NCBI RefSeq assembly: GCF_014191055.1
Contig: NZ_JACHWB010000001.1
Location: 186,001-250,000 of the forward strand
Length of the DNA stretch: 64,000 bases
Origin: Microvirga lupini
GTDB taxonomy: Bacteria; Pseudomonadota; Alphaproteobacteria; Rhizobiales; Beijerinckiaceae
Direction: 5' to 3'
Below, one piece after another: positions 47,055 to 56,560 of the stretch; within the stretch, counting starts at the first letter, position 1; every line of letters begins with the position of its first letter. Made by a program: the position numbers and the translations under genes. The notes below the pieces were generated by a model. That model worked only from the letters and a program-made list of their open reading frames with translations. It searched no databases and was not told where the DNA came from.

Positions 47055-48689
47055 TCAGCCCCGCGCCTTCTTCAGCATCTGCTGCAGCGGGGATCGCTGC
47101 ACGACCGCCTCAGGCTCCCCGAACAAGCCGCCCTGCAGGTAATCCACGCCCCAGGCGGCGAGCAGCCGGGCGGTGGCCTCGTCGTCGACCCATTCGGCCG
47201 CGGTGGCGATACCCATGTGCTGGGCCCGGTCGATGAGGGTACGCACATGGAGCCGGTCGTCCGTGGAGCGCTTGAGCGGCTGGATGAACACGCCGTCGAT
47301 CTTGAGCAGATCGATCGGCAGCACCCGCAACTGGGCCGGCGGCACATAGCCTGCTCCATAGCCCGTAAGCGCGATCCCGACGCCGAGGGCCTTCATCGCA
47401 TGGAGCCGGCCGAGATTGCGCCGGCACTCCACGAGGGCGATCTCGGGAATTTCGAGAACAAGCCGCCCCTCGATGCCGGGGCGGGCGCCCAGATGCGCCG
47501 CCAGCATCGGCAGCCATTCTGTATCCTGAAGGGTCTTTGACGAGACCGGCAGCGACAGGCGCTGATCCGGATTCCGGACCAGGTGATCGGCGGCCAGTTC
47601 CAGCACGCGTCCGTCGACGAGCAGGGGAAGATTCGCCTCCTGCAGTCCGGGCACCGGGCCAAGGGGAGTGATGCGCCCATTGGCTCCGGCCATGGAGGCG
47701 CAGACGTGGGTCAGCATCGGGGTACGGGTCTGAGCATCCACCATGGGTCGGCAGGCCAGGACTAGGTTGCGATCGTTGAGCGCGGCGACCCAGTCGAACG
47801 GCGCACGTTCGGCAATGGGCGACGTCTTGGCGGAGCGATGCTTGTAGAGAGCCGAGACCTCATTCCGGTCCATGGCAGCCGTCAGAGCCTGCTCGGCAAA
47901 GCGCAGCAGCTTGGTGGCCTTGAAGGTGTGGTCCGGCGCGCAGGCGGCCCCCAGGCGTAGCGACGATCCGGCCGGATGATCCTGAAGGAACCCGGACAGG
48001 CGCTTCATGGCGCCCGCAGCGTCCGCCGCCGGGCAGCAAGTGAGAGCGAGCGCGAAACGGTTCGGGCCAAGGGCCGCGAAGAGGTCATGGCGGCGCATCA
48101 TCGGGCGGATCCGGCGGGCGATCTCCGCCATCTCGTCAGCTTCGTCCCGGTCGAACGCACCGACGATGAGGGTGCAGGTCTGGGACACGCGGACAGCCTC
48201 GTTGATGACATCCTGAATGCCGCAGAGAAGCGCCGAGCGCTCCCTCAGCAGCGCCGGCAGGAGATCCCGAGACCCGGCGGCGGGATCGACGCGGATCTGA
48301 CCTCGGGTGAAAGCGGGGCGCCCGTGGAGATCCGGCAGCCAGCGGCCGGCATCCTCCACCATCACGACCCGGTCGGGCTCGAGCCGGAGGGCGTAGCGGG
48401 TCTCATAGGCGTGGTTGGAGGCCTCTGAGGCCACGATGGCATCCTGGCGGGCGAGGCCGCAGCCCGGCTCGACCATCTGCGCAAAGGCCTGGCCGGTCTT
48501 CGGCAGGTCCCTCGGCGAAAGCCCAAGGATTTCGGCGGCGCCGGGTCCCCAGGTCAGGGTGTCCGTCATCATGTCCCAGGCATAGAGAACGCTGGTGACG
48601 GACGAGCGGGAGGCCGCAGCCTGGCTCTTGCGCGGCGACCGGGAGGCTCCCCTGAACAATCCCATCGGGCCTTGCCGCTTCGTCGCCAT
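47055..48689 (-). CDS. degenerate EAL-domain protein with PAS-like and GGDEF-like parts
   Basis: 544 residues from ATG 48689 (AAGGGTGAG site). A PAS-like sensor lies at about 30-125 (LYAWDMMTDTLTWGPGAAEILG), then a GGDEF remnant (about 145-285) without a GGDEF motif, then an EAL fold (about 300-530). The EAL motif is replaced (VLACRPMVDAQ), DDFGTGYS becomes LTGYGAGYVPP, and ExVE becomes AAEWVDDE, while LKIDGVFI is kept. Metal and base residues for c-di-GMP hydrolysis therefore look lost, so a binding or scaffold role is likely. Conserved LKIDGVFI and YLQGGLFG keep the family assignment firm. Confidence 0.88.
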   Translation of the reverse strand: MATKRQGPMGLFRGASRSPRKSQAAASRSSVTSVLYAWDMMTDTLTWGPGAAEILGLSPRDLPKTGQAFAQMVEPGCGLARQDAIVASEASNHAYETRYALRLEPDRVVMVEDAGRWLPDLHGRPAFTRGQIRVDPAAGSRDLLPALLRERSALLCGIQDVINEAVRVSQTCTLIVGAFDRDEADEMAEIARRIRPMMRRHDLFAALGPNRFALALTCCPAADAAGAMKRLSGFLQDHPAGSSLRLGAACAPDHTFKATKLLRFAEQALTAAMDRNEVSALYKHRSAKTSPIAERAPFDWVAALNDRNLVLACRPMVDAQTRTPMLTHVCASMAGANGRITPLGPVPGLQEANLPLLVDGRVLELAADHLVRNPDQRLSLPVSSKTLQDTEWLPMLAAHLGARPGIEGRLVLEIPEIALVECRRNLGRLHAMKALGVGIALTGYGAGYVPPAQLRVLPIDLLKIDGVFIQPLKRSTDDRLHVRTLIDRAQHMGIATAAEWVDDEATARLLAAWGVDYLQGGLFGEPEAVVQRSPLQQMLKKARG

Positions 48690-48844
48690 CACTCTCACCC
48701 TTAGGAATACGCAACAGATCCAGGATGGCGACGCATGGGTCGCAGGTCGGGCCAGTCCTGGAGAACAAGGGTGCAGGATCGGCCCTCAGGCTTAATGAAG
48801 GGTAAAAAGCGCTGAGAAATCAGCAGGCTGGGGATAGCGGGCAT

Positions 48845-48874
48845 AAAAAAACCGGCGCTCGAGGCGCCGGTTTT
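48845..48874 (-). terminator. intrinsic terminator of rpmF
   Basis: ACCGGCGC/GCGCCGGT stem around ctcgag-type loop, with a leftward run of seven T (aaaaaaa on the + strand), 24 bases after rpmF. Confidence 0.92.
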
Positions 48875-48898
48875 CGATACTCGCATGTCGCGCAGGAA

Positions 48899-49084
48899 TT
48901 ACGCGTCTGCCTTCACCTTCAGGACCTGACGGCCACGGTACATGCCGGTCTTCAGGTCAACGTGGTGAGGACGGCGCAGCTCGCCGGAATCCTTGTCCTC
49001 GATGTAGGTCGGGGCCTTCAAGGCATCGGCGGAGCGACGCATGCCACGCCGCGAGGGCGACGTTTTTCTCTTTGGAACGGCCAT
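48899..49084 (-). CDS. rpmF: 50S ribosomal protein L32
   Basis: 61 residues, complete. Starts [18 protein letters not shown], the L32 signature; then [20 protein letters not shown] in parts. The zinc-binding cysteines of some L32 forms are absent (C-minus type), as usual in proteobacteria. It lies alone, between mtgA and an EAL protein, on the minus strand with its own terminator. Confidence 0.98.
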   Translation of the reverse strand: MAVPKRKTSPSRRGMRRSADALKAPTYIEDKDSGELRRPHHVDLKTGMYRGRQVLKVKADA

Positions 49085-49243
49085 TTCTCGTCTCCGGTAA
49101 AAAAGCGGAGCGCCCGCTCAACCGGGGAACGCTCACATCTCAAACTTGATGAGGTTGCGCCTCATACAAGGTCTCGGGGCAAATATCTAGTCCCCTGAAG
49201 CATTCGGGGCGTTTTTCATTGCCGCAGGGGGCTTCAGGAGGCC

Positions 49244-49930
49244 TCAGCCCTTCAGGCAATCGGTGAAGGGGGCCGCCCTTACCATGCGGGCCTGCAGCTG
49301 CCCCGCCAGGGCCTGATGCCCCGGCTTTGGGCGGGCCGGGTTGCGGGCCAGGGGATTGGGCAGGGCCCGGGCCAGGAGGGCCGCTTCACGGGCGTTCAGG
49401 TTTTTGGCCGGCTTGCGGAAGTATTTTTGCGCGGCCGCTTCCGCCCCGAACACTCCGTCGCCCCATTCGGCGATGTTGAGGTAGACCTCCATCATCCGGC
49501 GCTTGGACCAGATCAGGTCGAGGTAGAGCGCGACCGGAATTTCCAGCCCCTTGCGGATGTAGGAGCGGCTCGGCCACAGAAAGAGGTTCTTGGCCACCTG
49601 CATGGGGATGGTCGAAGCGCCGCGAGCCGGACCGTCCCCGTCGGCCGCCTCCACCACGTCCTGGATGGCGTCCCAGTCCACACCGCTGTGCTCGCAGAAG
49701 CGGCTGTCCTCGGCGGTTACGATCGCCAGCGGGAGACTGGGCGAGATCTCGTCGAGGCTGACGAAGGTCCGCTCCACCGGTTGCAGGGTGAGCCAGCGGC
49801 CGAGCATCAGGGTCGAGACCGGCGGCATGGCCCAATATAATAGGCCTAGCCAAAAGACCGCGCCGACCCATAAGAGAACAAGACCAAGGCCGATCGAGAC
49901 GAAGCGGCGGAGAAGGCGGGCAGCCGTCAT
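49244..49930 (-). CDS. mtgA: monofunctional biosynthetic peptidoglycan transglycosylase
   Basis: 228 residues from ATG 49930. One N-terminal membrane segment (about 9-34, VSIGLGLVLLWVGAVFWLGLL) and a GT51 glycosyltransferase domain with the catalytic glutamate in TAEDSRFCEHSGVDW, then GASTIPMQVAKNLFLW, RKGLEIPVALYLDLIWSK and EVYLNIAEWGDGVFGAE in pieces. It polymerises lipid II into glycan strands at the outer face of the inner membrane. An upstream in-frame ATG at 50035 would add 35 polar residues and overlap the divergent ispA start. Confidence 0.94.
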   Translation of the reverse strand: MTAARLLRRFVSIGLGLVLLWVGAVFWLGLLYWAMPPVSTLMLGRWLTLQPVERTFVSLDEISPSLPLAIVTAEDSRFCEHSGVDWDAIQDVVEAADGDGPARGASTIPMQVAKNLFLWPSRSYIRKGLEIPVALYLDLIWSKRRMMEVYLNIAEWGDGVFGAEAAAQKYFRKPAKNLNAREAALLARALPNPLARNPARPKPGHQALAGQLQARMVRAAPFTDCLKG

Positions 49931-50033
49931 CGGTTTCCCGGGCCGTCCCGACCGCAGACTCCATTTCGGCTTTGATCGTTCACCCACGTTCCCCTCGGGC
50001 GGAGCGGCGGCCCCACCCGAATCCAGGCTCATC

Positions 50034-50960
50034 ATGATGCCATCTACCCCTGCTTTCACGACGCGGCTCTCCGAGGCCGCACGAACCGTCGAAGCCAGTC
50101 TCGAAGCCTTGCTATCAGACAAAGCCGCTCCCGGCGAGATTGCCCGGCCGGCCCGGCTGATGGCTGCCATGCGTCACGCTGCCCTGGGCGGCGGCAAGCG
50201 CCTGCGCCCCTTCCTGACCATCGAGGCGGCCCGCCTCCTGGGAGCGGAAGGGCAGGGCCCCCTGCGCGCGGGCTGTGCGGTCGAGCTTCTTCACTGCTAT
50301 TCGCTGGTGCATGACGATCTACCCTCCATGGACGATGACGATCTGCGTCGGGGCCGTCCCACCGTCCACAAGGCCTATGACGAGGCCACCGCCATTCTCG
50401 TGGGCGATGCCCTCCAGACCCTTGCCTTCGAGGTGCTGGCCGATCCGGCAACGGACACGGACCCGGCGATCCGCTCCGATCTCGTGCTCGGCCTCGCCCG
50501 CGCCTCGGGTCTCGGCGGCATGGTGGGCGGCCAGCTCCTCGACCTCTCGGCCGAAGGTCGCTACGGGCCGGCGGAGATGGGAGAGGCGGACGTGCGCCTG
50601 CTCCAGATGATGAAGACCGGCGCCATCCTCACCTTCTCGGTGGAGGCGGGAGCGATCCTCGGCAGGGCCGATTCGGCGGCGCGCCAGAGTCTGGTTGAAT
50701 ACGGACGGGCTTTGGGCGCCGCCTTCCAGGTAGCGGACGACATCCTCGACCGGGAGGCCTCGGCGGAAGCGCTCGGCAAGCGCACCGGCAAGGATCAGGA
50801 GAAGGGCAAGGCCACCCTCGTCGACCTGCTCGGCATGGAGGGCGCCCGCCGCGAGTGCCGCCAGCTCGTGGAGAAGGCGCACGCCTCCCTCGAGAGGTTC
50901 GGCGTCGGGGCGGACACGTTACGGGAGGCGGTGCGGTTCGTGGTCGAGCGGCAGGTCTAG
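50034..50960 (+). CDS. ispA: farnesyl/geranyl diphosphate synthase (polyprenyl synthetase)
   Basis: 308 residues from ATG 50034 (or the next codon, also ATG). Makes farnesyl diphosphate from IPP and DMAPP. Substrate motifs are GGKRLRPFLTIEAA (about 55-68), first aspartate-rich HDDLPSMDDDDLRRG (about 94-108), KTGAILTFSVEAG and second DDILD (AFQVADDILDREAS). Its start region overlaps the possible long form of mtgA on the other strand. Confidence 0.94.
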   Translation: MMPSTPAFTTRLSEAARTVEASLEALLSDKAAPGEIARPARLMAAMRHAALGGGKRLRPFLTIEAARLLGAEGQGPLRAGCAVELLHCYSLVHDDLPSMDDDDLRRGRPTVHKAYDEATAILVGDALQTLAFEVLADPATDTDPAIRSDLVLGLARASGLGGMVGGQLLDLSAEGRYGPAEMGEADVRLLQMMKTGAILTFSVEAGAILGRADSAARQSLVEYGRALGAAFQVADDILDREASAEALGKRTGKDQEKGKATLVDLLGMEGARRECRQLVEKAHASLERFGVGADTLREAVRFVVERQV

Positions 50961-50967
50961 CAGCCCG

Positions 50968-51642
50968 TCATAGCCAGGACGCGATTGTCTCCAATGGCTT
51001 CTTGACTCCACCGTAAACCGGAACCCGGCAATCCTCCGCCGGGTAGCCCACCACCAGGAGAATGTAGGGCTTTTCCGTTTCGGGCCTGCCGCAGATCTCG
51101 TTGAGAAAGCCCATCGGGCTCGGCGTGTGCGTCAGCGTGACGAGGCCCGCCTCGTGCAGGGCTGCAATTAAAAAGCCTGTTGCGATGCCGACCGATTCCG
51201 GCACGTAGTAGTTCTTGATCCAGCGCCCATCCGGTCCTTCGCTCGAACGCTGCCCGAAGATGGTGATCAGCACGGGAGCGGTCTCAAGGAACAGCTTGTG
51301 CTCGTCCGTCCCGAGGGGAGCAAGGGCATCGAGCCATTCCTGCGGTGCGCGGCCGTTGTAGAAGTCGCGCTCCTCGATCTCCGCCTCTTCCCGGATGCGC
51401 CGCTTCATGTCCGGGCTGGTGATCACGGTGAAGTGCCAGGGCTGAAGATTGGCGCCTGACGGCGCCGTGCCGGCGGCCAGGAGCGCATACTCGATCACCT
51501 CCCGCGGCACGGGCTTGTCGGAGAAATCGCGCACGGAGCGACGCCGACGAATGGACTCGTAAAAAGTGCGGGCGCGACTGGCCATCTCCTCGGGCGGATA
51601 GGAACGGTAGGTGCTCAGAGGTTCGAGAACCAGCTTCGTCAT
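50968..51642 (-). CDS. nitroreductase-fold flavoprotein, iodotyrosine deiodinase-like
   Basis: 224 residues. FMN nitroreductase fold with [20 protein letters not shown] (27-46), [15 protein letters not shown] (57-71), [10 protein letters not shown] and [13 protein letters not shown]. The overall wording follows animal iodotyrosine deiodinase (FYELLNKRRSVR..., AGTSPSGA). The lid residues that hold the amino acid zwitterion there (Glu, Tyr +4, Lys +21) are all present as E91, Y95 and K116. It would dehalogenate halotyrosines or reduce related phenols; the natural substrate in bacteria is unknown. Adjacent genes give no clue. Assignment is from remembered sequences, not a search. Confidence 0.85.
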   Translation of the reverse strand: MTKLVLEPLSTYRSYPPEEMASRARTFYESIRRRRSVRDFSDKPVPREVIEYALLAAGTAPSGANLQPWHFTVITSPDMKRRIREEAEIEERDFYNGRAPQEWLDALAPLGTDEHKLFLETAPVLITIFGQRSSEGPDGRWIKNYYVPESVGIATGFLIAALHEAGLVTLTHTPSPMGFLNEICGRPETEKPYILLVVGYPAEDCRVPVYGGVKKPLETIASWL

Positions 51643-51690
51643 GCGATGCTCCGATGAATTCGCAGGATTGTGTTAGATCACCGGCAGACC

Positions 51691-52269
51691 TCACCCTGCA
51701 AGGGAGGCGGTCGCATCAACACCCGCATCCGTCGGCACCCAGAACTGGAGCTTCACGTGCCCGGGCCGGGCATTGTGCGGGACCGTGCCGGCGGGCACGC
51801 CGCCATTGGCGAGGATCACCTTGCGCGATGCCTCGTTGTCGTCGTCGCAGGTGATCAAAACCCGCGAAAAACCTTCCTCACGGCAGACAGGCAGGATCAT
51901 GCGCAGCGCCTGGGTGGCATAGCCGCGCCGCTGCTTCCACGGCACGATGGTGTAGCCAATATGCCCATAGGCTGTGGGCGGCAGCTCTTCCGTGCCGCGC
52001 TGGAAGCGAAAGCCGATCCGGCCGCAGAACTCGCCGTCGTTGATCCAGAAGTCGTGCGCGGGCAGGCGCGCAACCTCCTGCCCGTCGGCCAGGCGGATCA
52101 TCGGGCTGTTGTAGAGGTCGTGCAGGAAGCGCTCCGGGTTGCGCCGCAGCTGCCGAAGCTGCTCGCGGCTCACGTCCTGATCGGTGTTGGGCGACCAGCC
52201 ACGGGCAAGCGCGTCTTCGTAAGCGGGCAACCAGGCGAGGCTCGGACGGAGGAAGGTGATGTCAGTCAT
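51691..52269 (-). CDS. GNAT-family N-acetyltransferase
   Basis: 192 residues, single GNAT domain. The acetyl-CoA loop is VPWKQRRGYATQAL (about 108-121), followed by ITCDDDNEASRKVILANGGV, the wording of predicted acetyltransferases of the COG3981 type. N-terminal RPSLAWLPAYEDALARGW is typical of this subgroup. The substrate is unknown. It is 43 bases from the kup stop and on the same strand. Confidence 0.9.
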   Translation of the reverse strand: MTDITFLRPSLAWLPAYEDALARGWSPNTDQDVSREQLRQLRRNPERFLHDLYNSPMIRLADGQEVARLPAHDFWINDGEFCGRIGFRFQRGTEELPPTAYGHIGYTIVPWKQRRGYATQALRMILPVCREEGFSRVLITCDDDNEASRKVILANGGVPAGTVPHNARPGHVKLQFWVPTDAGVDATASLAG

Positions 52270-52312
52270 GGAAGACTGAGACTGACATCGAGATGGGTGA
52301 AGGACAACAGGA

Positions 52313-54259
52313 TTAGACTGTCACCTGCGTGCCGACCTCGACCACGCGTCCGGTGGGAATCTGGAAGAAGTCCGTCGCATCGCTGGCCGATTTCGCCAGG
52401 CTGATGAACAGCTTGTCCTGCCAGAGCGGCATGCCCGACTGGCTTGCCGGGCGGATCGAGCGCCGCGACAGGAAGAACGACGTCGCCATGATGTCGAACT
52501 TGAAGCCCTGCTTGCGCAGGATCGCCAGGCCGCGCGGGATGTTGGGCGTCTCCATGTAACCGTAGCTCAGGCGGATCCGCCAGAACGAATCGCCCACATG
52601 CTCGATGGACACGCGGTCCTCGTCCTCGACGCGGGGAATGTCCGCGCTGTTGACCGTGAGGATCACGTTCTTCTCGTGCAGCACCTTGTTGTGCTTCAGG
52701 TTGTGCAGGAGGGCGGCGGGGGCGGTGTCTGGATCGCTCGTCAGGAACACGGCGGTGCCCTTCACCCGGTGCGGCGGGCTCTTCTCCAGCATTTGCACTA
52801 GCTCGACGAAAGGCACGTCGACCTTGCGGGTCTTCTCGAACAGGATCCGGGTTCCCTTCACCCATGTGAACATGACCACGAAGAACGTGCCGGCGATCAG
52901 CAGCGGCACGTAGCCGCCGTCGAGGAGCTTCACGAGGTTCGAGGACAGGAAGGTGAGGTCGATGAGCAGCAGGGGGATCATCACCAGTCCGGTCTTCACC
53001 GGGCCCCAGCCCCAGCTCCGGCTCATCACCACGCATGCGAGCAGGGTGGTCACCACCATGGTGCCGAACACGGCGATGCCGTAGGCGCTGGCGAGGTTGC
53101 TCGACGACCCGAACAGGACCACGAGGGTCACGACGGCGGCAAGCAACAGCCAGTTCACGCGCGGCAGATAGATCTGTCCCTGATGGGTTTCCGACGTGAA
53201 GCGGACCTCCAAGCGCGGCAGGAGGCCGAGCTGAACCGCCTGCCGGGTCAGGGAGAAGGCACCGGTGATCACCGCCTGGCTCGCCACGATGGTGGCCAGG
53301 GTCGCGAGAATCACGAGCGGCAGGAGCAGCCAGGGCGGGGCCAGCAGGAAGAATGGGTTGGCGATGGTCTCGGGGTTCGACAGGACGAGGGCCCCCTGAC
53401 CGAGATAGTTCAGGGCGAGGGCCGGAAAGACCACCGTCCCCCAGGCCATGCGAATCGGCTTTCGGCCGAAATGGCCCAGATCCGCATAAAGTGCCTCCGC
53501 TCCGGTCACCGCAAGACACACGCTGCCGAGAATGGCAAAGGCGGTTCCCGGATGTGTGACCAGGAAGGACACGCCGTAATAGGGATTGAAGGCGAGAAAT
53601 ACCTCCCAATCATCGGCGATGTGCAGGAGGCCTAGACCCGCCATGGTGATGAACCACAGGAGCGTGAGCGGCCCGAAGAAGGTCGCGACCTTTCCTGTGC
53701 CGCGGCTCTGGACGGCGAAAAGGCCGATGAGGATCGCCAGAGCGCCCGGCAGGACATAACTCTCGAAGGAGGGAGCAACGAGCTTCAGGCCTTCCAGGGC
53801 GGACAGCACGGAGATCGCCGGGGTGATCGCGGCATCGCCGTAGAACAGGGCCGCTCCGGCCATGCCCATCATGAGCACGGGCAGGCTCCGACGTCCAAGC
53901 GCCAGCTGCGTCAGGGCGACGAGCGTGAGGGAGCCGCCCTCACCCTTGTTGTCGGCCCGCAGCAGAAGAACGACATATTTGACCGATACCGTCAGGATCA
54001 GCGCCCAGAGCAGCAGCGACAGGATGCTGATCACCAGCTCTCGGGTCAGATCAACCGGAACGCCATGGTGACCTTCGGTTGCGGCCATCACGGTTTCGCG
54101 CATGGCATAGAGCGGGCTCGTGCCGATGTCGCCGTAGACGACGCCGATGGCGCCGAGCGTCAGGGTCCAGAAGCTCGCCTTGTGGTGGCCTTCCGGGAGA
54201 GTAGCCTCAGGAACCGCGGAATCCGCATGTCCCGGGGCAACGGCGTGCTGTTCTGCCAT
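52313..54259 (-). CDS. kup: low-affinity potassium transporter Kup
   Basis: 648 residues from ATG 54259, with AAGAAAAG ahead; the open frame extends to 54316 without homology. Twelve hydrophobic segments in the first ~470 residues, with [17 protein letters not shown] (about 36-52), [14 protein letters not shown] and [20 protein letters not shown] soluble C-terminal domain follows. It imports K+ with protons. A two-paralogue system is common in this group; only one copy is in the window. Confidence 0.96.
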   Translation of the reverse strand: MAEQHAVAPGHADSAVPEATLPEGHHKASFWTLTLGAIGVVYGDIGTSPLYAMRETVMAATEGHHGVPVDLTRELVISILSLLLWALILTVSVKYVVLLLRADNKGEGGSLTLVALTQLALGRRSLPVLMMGMAGAALFYGDAAITPAISVLSALEGLKLVAPSFESYVLPGALAILIGLFAVQSRGTGKVATFFGPLTLLWFITMAGLGLLHIADDWEVFLAFNPYYGVSFLVTHPGTAFAILGSVCLAVTGAEALYADLGHFGRKPIRMAWGTVVFPALALNYLGQGALVLSNPETIANPFFLLAPPWLLLPLVILATLATIVASQAVITGAFSLTRQAVQLGLLPRLEVRFTSETHQGQIYLPRVNWLLLAAVVTLVVLFGSSSNLASAYGIAVFGTMVVTTLLACVVMSRSWGWGPVKTGLVMIPLLLIDLTFLSSNLVKLLDGGYVPLLIAGTFFVVMFTWVKGTRILFEKTRKVDVPFVELVQMLEKSPPHRVKGTAVFLTSDPDTAPAALLHNLKHNKVLHEKNVILTVNSADIPRVEDEDRVSIEHVGDSFWRIRLSYGYMETPNIPRGLAILRKQGFKFDIMATSFFLSRRSIRPASQSGMPLWQDKLFISLAKSASDATDFFQIPTGRVVEVGTQVTV

Positions 54260-54443
54260 GTGTGCTTTTCTTTGCGGATCTGCCCGCGGACGGCCTTTGT
54301 TGAAGTAACCCTGCAAACGACGAAGGGCGGCCCCTTCTTAAAGAACGCAGCGGCCGTCATTGCCGGCGCGGCGGCTCTCTAGCACATCGCGCTTTAGCTT
54401 AAAACGGAATTTCGCCTGGGGTTCCATGGCTACGGTTGCCGCT

Positions 54444-55730
54444 TCATTCGGCGGCATCGCGACCGGGCTGTCCGTAATTCCTGTCGATGTAGTCGAGCAC
54501 GATCTTCTGGAAGTCCTGGGCAAGGGTCGGGCCGCGCAGGGTCATGGCCTTCTTCCCGTCGATGAAGACGGGGGCCGCCGGCTGTTCGCCGGTGCCGGGG
54601 AGCGAGATGCCGATATTGGCGTGCTTCGACTCGCCGGGCCCGTTCACGATGCATCCCATCACGGCCACATTCAGGTTCTCGACGCCCGGATGGGTGCGAC
54701 GCCATTCCGGCATGGAGGTGGAAATCCAGGTCTGGATGTCCCGGGCCAGCTCCTGGAAAACGGACGAAGTGGTGCGTCCGCATCCCGGGCAGGCGGCGAC
54801 CAGGGGCACGAAGGTGCGGAACCCCATGGTTTGGAGCAGTTCCTGGGCGGTCTTCACCTCCAGGGTCCGGTCCCCGCCGGGCTCGGGCGTCAGGGAGAAG
54901 CGGATCGTGTCGCCGATGCCCTGCTGGAGCAGGATGCCGATGGCGGCCGACGAGGCCACGATGCCCTTCGAGCCCATGCCGGCCTCGGTCAGGCCGAGAT
55001 GGATGGCATAGTCGGAGCGGCGGGCAAGGTCCTGATAGACTGCGATCAGGTCCTGCACGGCCGAAACCTTGGCCGAGAGGATGATCCGATCTTTCCCAAG
55101 GCCGATCTCCTCCGCGCGGGCGGCGGAGAGCAGGGCCGACTGGATCATCGCCTCGCGGGTGACCCAGCGCATGTCGCGCGGGTTGGCCGAAGCTGCGTTC
55201 TCGTTCATGAGGTGCGTGAGCAGCTCCTGATCGAGGGAACCCCAATTGGCGCCGATGCGCACGGCCTTGCCGTGCCGGATCGCCTGCTCGACGATGGCCC
55301 CGAACTGCCGGTCCTTCTTCTCCTTGAAGCCCACATTGCCGGGATTGATGCGGTACTTGGCCAAAGCCTCGGCACAGGCCGGATGGTCGGCGAGCAGCTG
55401 GTGGCCGATATAGTGGAAGTCGCCCACGAGGGGCACGTCCACGCCGAGCCGGTCGAGCCGCTCGCGGATCTTCGGCACGGCGGTAGCCGCCTCGTCGCGA
55501 TCCACCGTGATGCGCACGATCTCCGAGCCCGCCCGGGCGAGCGCCGCCACCTGGGCCACAGTGGCGTCCACATCCGCCGTGTCCGTGTTGGTCATCGATT
55601 GGACCACGATCGGAGCGCCGCCGCCGACCATCACGGAGCCCACGCGCACGCCCACCGTGCGGTGACGCAGGGCAGGCCCCGCCAGGCTCTCGGAGGCGGT
55701 ATCGGTCTTAGGAGACGAGATGAAGGACAT
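54444..55730 (-). CDS. ispG: 4-hydroxy-3-methylbut-2-enyl diphosphate synthase IspG
   Basis: 428 residues from ATG 55730; an upstream TTG adds only two codons. Penultimate step of the MEP pathway, converting MEcPP to HMBPP with a [4Fe-4S] cluster. N-terminal barrel shows [25 protein letters not shown]-like YRINPGNVG. The cluster ligands lie in ACPGCGRT and [11 protein letters not shown] perfect 11-base-pair hairpin ends nine bases before the start codon and no good Shine-Dalgarno is visible. ispA is 3.5 kb away, so the isoprenoid genes are not one operon. Confidence 0.95.
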   Translation of the reverse strand: MSFISSPKTDTASESLAGPALRHRTVGVRVGSVMVGGGAPIVVQSMTNTDTADVDATVAQVAALARAGSEIVRITVDRDEAATAVPKIRERLDRLGVDVPLVGDFHYIGHQLLADHPACAEALAKYRINPGNVGFKEKKDRQFGAIVEQAIRHGKAVRIGANWGSLDQELLTHLMNENAASANPRDMRWVTREAMIQSALLSAARAEEIGLGKDRIILSAKVSAVQDLIAVYQDLARRSDYAIHLGLTEAGMGSKGIVASSAAIGILLQQGIGDTIRFSLTPEPGGDRTLEVKTAQELLQTMGFRTFVPLVAACPGCGRTTSSVFQELARDIQTWISTSMPEWRRTHPGVENLNVAVMGCIVNGPGESKHANIGISLPGTGEQPAAPVFIDGKKAMTLRGPTLAQDFQKIVLDYIDRNYGQPGRDAAE

Positions 55731-55739
55731 GTGCAACCC

Positions 55740-55766
55740 ACGACGGCAGCTCCGGGCTGCCGTCGT
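55740..55766 (-). promoter_or_regulatory. strong hairpin immediately upstream of the ispG start codon
   Basis: Perfect 11-base-pair stem (acgacggcagc/gctgccgtcgt) with loop tccgg. On the ispG strand it is followed by gggttgcac and the ATG, without a T-run, so it is not an ordinary terminator for the upstream Zur gene. It could limit ribosome access or stabilise the message. Confidence 0.5.
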
Positions 55767-55894
55767 TTAGCTGATGCCAAAAGCCCCCTTCGTCAAGCGC
55801 GGCTTAGAGCATCGGGCTCAAAACCGGACTTGCACTTCTGAGGCTGCGCCGGTGCTCCTTGCAGGAATGCGCCAGTGGAGCGAAGACTCACGGA

Positions 55895-56398
55895 TTAGTG
55901 AACATCCTGGCAATGCGGGCACCGCCCGGTGATCTCCAGAGCCCGGGACAAGGGTTGATAGCCCTGGTTCGCCAGCACCTTGTGGACAGTCTCCGCCACG
56001 TCGGGGCAGGTGATCTCGGTTGCCTCGCCGCAGGCCTCGCAGATCAGGAAGGCCGGAGTTCCGCGGCTGCCCGTGCTGGCGATATAGGCGTTCCGGCTCG
56101 CCAAGCGATGGGCCAGCCCCTGCTCGATGAGGAAGTCGAGGGCGCGGTAGACCGTGATGGGAGCCATCCGCCGTCCCTGCGATGCAAGGACATCGGCAAG
56201 ATCGTAGGCACCGAGCGGCTTGGCAGCGCCAAGAAGCACCTCGAGCACGCGCCGGCGGATCGGCGTCAGCCGTACGCCCCTGGTGCGACACAGGGTTTCC
56301 GTCTCCGCCAGAGTGTTTCTGGTGCCGGAATCCAAAGAAGCCTGGATGCGAGCATTGTCGCTGGGAAGCTGGTGCTGCAGAGATGGAGCGTGGACCAT
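55895..56398 (-). CDS. zur: Fur-family repressor, Zur-like (zinc uptake regulator)
   Basis: 167 residues from ATG 56398 (GAGGG site six bases ahead); a longer frame starts at 56479 but lacks a ribosome site. The winged helix covers about 30-100 (RLTPIRRRVLEVLLGAAKPLGAYDLAD, ITVYRALDFLIEQGLAHR in parts). The structural zinc site is CEACG and CPHCQ. The sequence AETETLCRTRGVRLTPIRR is of the Zur branch rather than Fur or Irr, which would have more histidines. A Zur-box-like palindrome lies 86 bases upstream. No znu genes are nearby. Confidence 0.88.
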   Translation of the reverse strand: MVHAPSLQHQLPSDNARIQASLDSGTRNTLAETETLCRTRGVRLTPIRRRVLEVLLGAAKPLGAYDLADVLASQGRRMAPITVYRALDFLIEQGLAHRLASRNAYIASTGSRGTPAFLICEACGEATEITCPDVAETVHKVLANQGYQPLSRALEITGRCPHCQDVH

Positions 56399-56479
56399 CG
56401 GGATCCCTCTTCGAGACGGCTGAAGGTTGAAAGCGATGCGGCGCCACACCTGCAAATCAGGCGTATCCACCTCGTTCAT

Positions 56480-56502
56480 ATAGGTTATAACACTACCTGT
56501 TT
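56480..56502 (-). promoter_or_regulatory. candidate Zur operator
   Basis: Palindromic core GTTATAAC at 56484-56491 in AT-rich DNA (taggttataacactacc), resembling alphaproteobacterial Zur boxes with TGTTATAACA cores. It lies upstream of the Zur-like gene and would allow autoregulation. Confidence 0.45.
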
Positions 56503-56560
56503 CGAGAGGTAAACAATAAAATTACACCTTCACGACGAAAGGCTTGCTGCGCTCGTCGGT

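Noticed and set aside
49192..49217. Hairpin followed by T5 on the plus strand between rpmF and mtgA
   Set aside because: It has a terminator shape with a bulge, but no plus-strand gene precedes it, and both neighbours run leftward; a small RNA end is possible but unsupported.
52266..53609. 447-codon frame inside kup in another phase
   Set aside because: Shifted-frame shadow on the same strand; Arg/Gly/Pro-rich without domains.
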